Part shown: one piece after another, positions 61,363-64,000 of the stretch
How positions within the stretch are numbered: the stretch's first letter is position 1
Layout of the letters: the number at the start of each line of letters is the position of its first letter
Assembly: GCA_036873135.1 (NCBI GenBank)
Contig: JAPTYO010000003.1
Coordinates: forward strand, 24,390,001 to 24,454,000
Length of the DNA stretch: 64,000 nucleotides
Reading direction: 5' to 3'
DNA from: Clarkia xantiana subsp. parviflora
Taxonomy: Eukaryota > Streptophyta > Magnoliopsida > Myrtales > Onagraceae
Notes under the pieces: generated by a model
The model's input: the letters and a program-made list of their open reading frames with translations, nothing else
What the model was told of the DNA's origin: nothing
The model's database searches: none
Translations under genes and position numbers: made by a program

Positions 61363-62830
61363 TCACCACCTTTTTGTATGGAATCTTCGGAAAGCACTAC
61401 TAAAGGTAACCCTAGTACTATTCAGTTGCATATCAAGTGTAGACCTAGCAGTGAATTGAAAATACCCAGAGTAGTAAAGAGCATGCCAGACTGCAACCAA
61501 TTGTTGTACCTGCTGTAGGGAGGCTGAGACATCCATGCCTGGAGGAGTGAAATGACGACCTCGCCTTGGTCGTGTGCTGGTGCGTCTAGTGAGCTCCACC
61601 GGCTGTGTGGTTGGGAATATCTCCTGGAATGTCTCCGGCGTCATCATTTGGTCCACTGATTCCCGTATAATGATGGACGTTCTCCTCATCTTTCTCTCAT
61701 GTGTCTCAGGGATATCCTCCATTGGATCTTTACCATGGCGGTGCGATATATGAGGGTCCTTGGGTGGCGCAGCTGAGGATCCTGGTTGATTGCTTGGGGT
61801 CGAGGAAGCATGGGCCTGGTTATGAAAGTGCTCCATAAGGACAAGTTAGTCAACAAGCTCCTGGTCCTCAAATACATGATCATTTTGAGGTCCTGCCTCT
61901 AACCCAAGGGCAACAGAAATGGCAGCAAGGTCGTCCAAATCCAGCGAAGGCTGCGGCGGGGCAGGTAGGCTCAAAGGGGGCTCAGAGACAGCCTCAGTGG
62001 AGTCTATGGATATAGGAACGGCAGCTTCCACCGGCAGTGATAAAGGCACAGTATTTCCGGAGAAGGATGATAGGACTTCAATGTTTGTCGTCGGTGGGAG
62101 GGAGGGATCCGAGGGCTGAGTGCGGAAAGATGGAGTGGAATCCTCTTGGTTGGCGGTAGAGCTCTGGTAATGGTGATAGTGGGAATAATAGGCATGGGGG
62201 TGAAGAAGGTAGGGCATTCCCCAGGGAAGTAGGATGGCACCAGAAAAGGGACTATTGCAGGAGACGGATTGGAAACTCTCATGATTGAAAAAGGGCTTAG
62301 GATCTGATCAATGTATGGGTGGGTCATCGGCTGATACGGGTGGGCATAAGTCCCGAAAAATTGGGCCGGACGGGATGATGGGCCTGCTGATGGGTCAAAG
62401 CTCAAGGGTAGTTGATGGAAGCCCGGTGGTGTGATCCTTGAAGGCCCCTCTAGAGGCCCATTGGGCAAAGAGGGAGCCCAAGCCCGTGGCTGAGCCAGCA
62501 GAGGAGAAGTTGGTGAATCTGGACCAAAAGAGGTTTGTTCAGAGGAGGTCGGGCCCTGTCCAATGATCCCGCGGCCCATTCCGGAGGGAGAGGGGAGGCC
62601 CGGGAGCGCTGGTTCAGTGAATTCACGCCTAGGGTTTACCGGAGCTGGTGGTGGACGGATGACAGGTGGGACTCATGGGAGTGGTGGGTCCGGTTGTGGC
62701 GGAGGATGACGATCAGCTCTAGTGGGGGTGTTGAAGGCCGGGTCGTTAAAGAACGGCATCCATCTCTGTAAAATGCCACTCCCTCGATTGACAAAGGAGA
62801 ACATATCTCGTTTGTCGGACCTAAATCTGA
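61363..62830 (-). pseudogene. LINE ORF1 remnant (Pro/Ser-rich part)
   Basis: Broken frames encode Pro-, Ser- and His-rich low-complexity protein (for example FGTYAHPYQPMTHPYIDQIL). This is like the disordered tail of plant L1 ORF1 proteins. Assignment rests on its position upstream of ORF2 and on composition. Confidence 0.55.
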
Positions 62831-64000
62831 CCTAAGGCGATTACGTTTTAAAAACGTTGGATTTTGAAAAGAGTCGCCACTAGTTAATTAAGGCTAACTA
62901 GAATCCTAAAATACCTAAGCGAATAACGAATTAAACACTAGGTTTCAAATTAGTCCACGATCAGAGATTTGAATTCGGGGGTTCTATTACGAATTAAAAA
63001 TATAATTTTTAACTACGCCCTTTCGGTACTCAATTCACAAATTGCGAAGTTCAAATTTAAACAAATCCTACACAAGCATAAAACTACGATTTATAACCAA
63101 AATGAAATCTAAGAATACTAACAATACAAACATACATAGTTGAATCAAAACACATTTAATATTATTTAAAATAACTAATTAAGCCTATGTAAAGCCTACG
63201 TCAGCACTATACCTATATTATCTATATTATTATATAATAAACAAACAAATAAGTTTACATTATATATAATAAGCAAATGGATCGTTTTACCAGCACAGCA
63301 GCAGAAGGGGCGATGTGGAGCGGTGCATAAACGGGAATGAAACAAACGACATCAGCAACATCGGACAAATAATGAGCAAGCAGCATAATAAGACGATGTC
63401 GGGCTCCATGCAGCTGGTAAATTGGAACTAGGATGGAATGACGAAGGAGCGATGGTGGTTGGATAATGGACGGCATCGAAGCGCGGTGGAGCGGTGATGA
63501 ACCTAATCAAATTTACGAGTGGGAAGGAGATGAGCGGAACAGAGCGATCGGGAGCACCACGGGTCGTGGAGGCTTCTATGTCATCTGGACGACGATTAGC
63601 AATCGACAGAAGATGATGTCAGGTTTCTAGTTGGATACAGGGACAGCAATTGAGCGGTGCAGCAGTGGTCGTTCGAAGCCGCCGTTGATCTGGTTTCCGA
63701 CTCCCGAGGGAATGACCGATGGATGGACAACGATGAGTAAAATTGGTCATGTATGAAGTTGCTGGACAGAAACTCGATCGGGCTTAGTAGAAGGCTCGTT
63801 CCTATCCTAACTACTTATATTCATGAAAGAAGAAACCAAATCACGACAAGGATGGTGATGATAATAATAATATAATATATTAAGAATAATAACAAAATAG
63901 AATCACATAACGTAAGAAAGTTGCTTGCAAATTGTATTGATCTAGATGATGTTTGGGCCCCCTTTTACATGTAAACATAAACTTCTATATATAGTGTCTA
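62831..64000. other. Unassigned region at the right edge
   Basis: Starts with GGCGATTACGTTTTAAAAACG and GAGTCGCCACTAGTTAATTA, which look like repeat-derived DNA. From about 63,290 to 63,740 the DNA is more GC-balanced and purine-rich (GGAGCGATGGTGG, AACGGGAATG) with no sustained reading frame. It may be part of an LTR element that continues beyond the window. Confidence 0.3.

Larger units (their letters stand above)
57161..62830 (-). mobile_element. Decayed L1-type LINE, probably 5'-truncated
   Basis: A T run at 57,161-57,172 marks the poly-A end of a minus-strand LINE. Fragments in order: Pro-rich ORF1 remains (about 62,830-61,363), endonuclease (about 61,320-60,672), reverse transcriptase (about 60,685-59,000), zf-RVT (about 58,735-57,947) and RNase H (about 57,786-57,220). 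The DUF4283 and zinc-knuckle part of ORF1 was not found, so the 5' end seems lost near 62,830. I could not find a target duplication. Sequence style differs from the intact LINE at 23,416-29,593, so it is a different family or an old copy. Confidence 0.82.

Noticed and set aside
1..64000. tRNA, rRNA or organellar insertions
   Set aside because: No cloverleaf gene with internal promoter boxes, rRNA core or plastid gene was recognised by eye; a tRNA scan would be decisive.

Overview
This window is nuclear DNA of a flowering plant, most likely a eudicot. The evidence is intron-rich genes with GT-AG borders, an AT-rich background, an egg-cell-secreted (EC1) gene, two plant laccases, a plastid-type ABC1 kinase, the N-terminal half of a plant BEACH-domain gene, and plant LINE, Ty1/copia, hAT, Mutator-like, CACTA and PIF/Harbinger elements. 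I cannot name the species from sequence alone.

Layout. 1-11,230 (minus strand): the 5' half of a large BEACH-domain protein gene (BCHB-like), 16 coding exons with phases that agree throughout; it continues past base 1. A 264-bp solo LTR sits in one intron. 11,231-16,375: gene-free, with a ~160-175-bp tandem repeat, a ~1-kb array of a 33-bp repeat, and a hAT-type MITE with a perfect 8-bp target duplication. 16,536-17,180 (plus): an intact single-exon TPR protein. 17,635-22,954 (minus): an intact 21-exon ABC1 atypical kinase, convergent with the TPR gene. 23,416-29,593 (minus): a full-length LINE with two open ORFs overlapping by ATGA and a 15-bp target duplication. 30,216-31,103 (minus): an EC1-type gene with one intron. 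31,870-36,085 (minus) and 51,813-56,435 (plus): two intact laccases, head to head.

The ~15.7 kb between the laccase start codons is full of transposons. It holds a young Ty1/copia element (36,432-42,525; LTRs differ at about 3 of 375 positions; polyprotein open except for one stop codon), a 2.1-kb element with ~145-bp inverted ends, a small hAT-like element, a CACTA element beside a tandem duplication, and a 1.45-kb Mutator-like element. That Mutator-like element has a perfect 9-bp target duplication, carries a GC-rich 42-bp minisatellite, and has a second copy of the hAT MITE nested in its left end. 57,161 to about 62,830 is a decayed, probably 5'-truncated LINE. The last ~1.2 kb has no recognisable gene.

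The genes are not a functional cluster: trafficking (BEACH), a TPR protein, a plastid kinase, a gamete-signalling peptide-like protein and two cell-wall oxidases. I found no new enzymatic system. The most interesting material is structural: the two laccases differ in intron positions, the 33-bp and 42-bp arrays, the nested transposons with exact target duplications, and the coupled LINE ORFs. Exon borders were placed by eye from splice consensus and reading phase, so single-base errors are possible.
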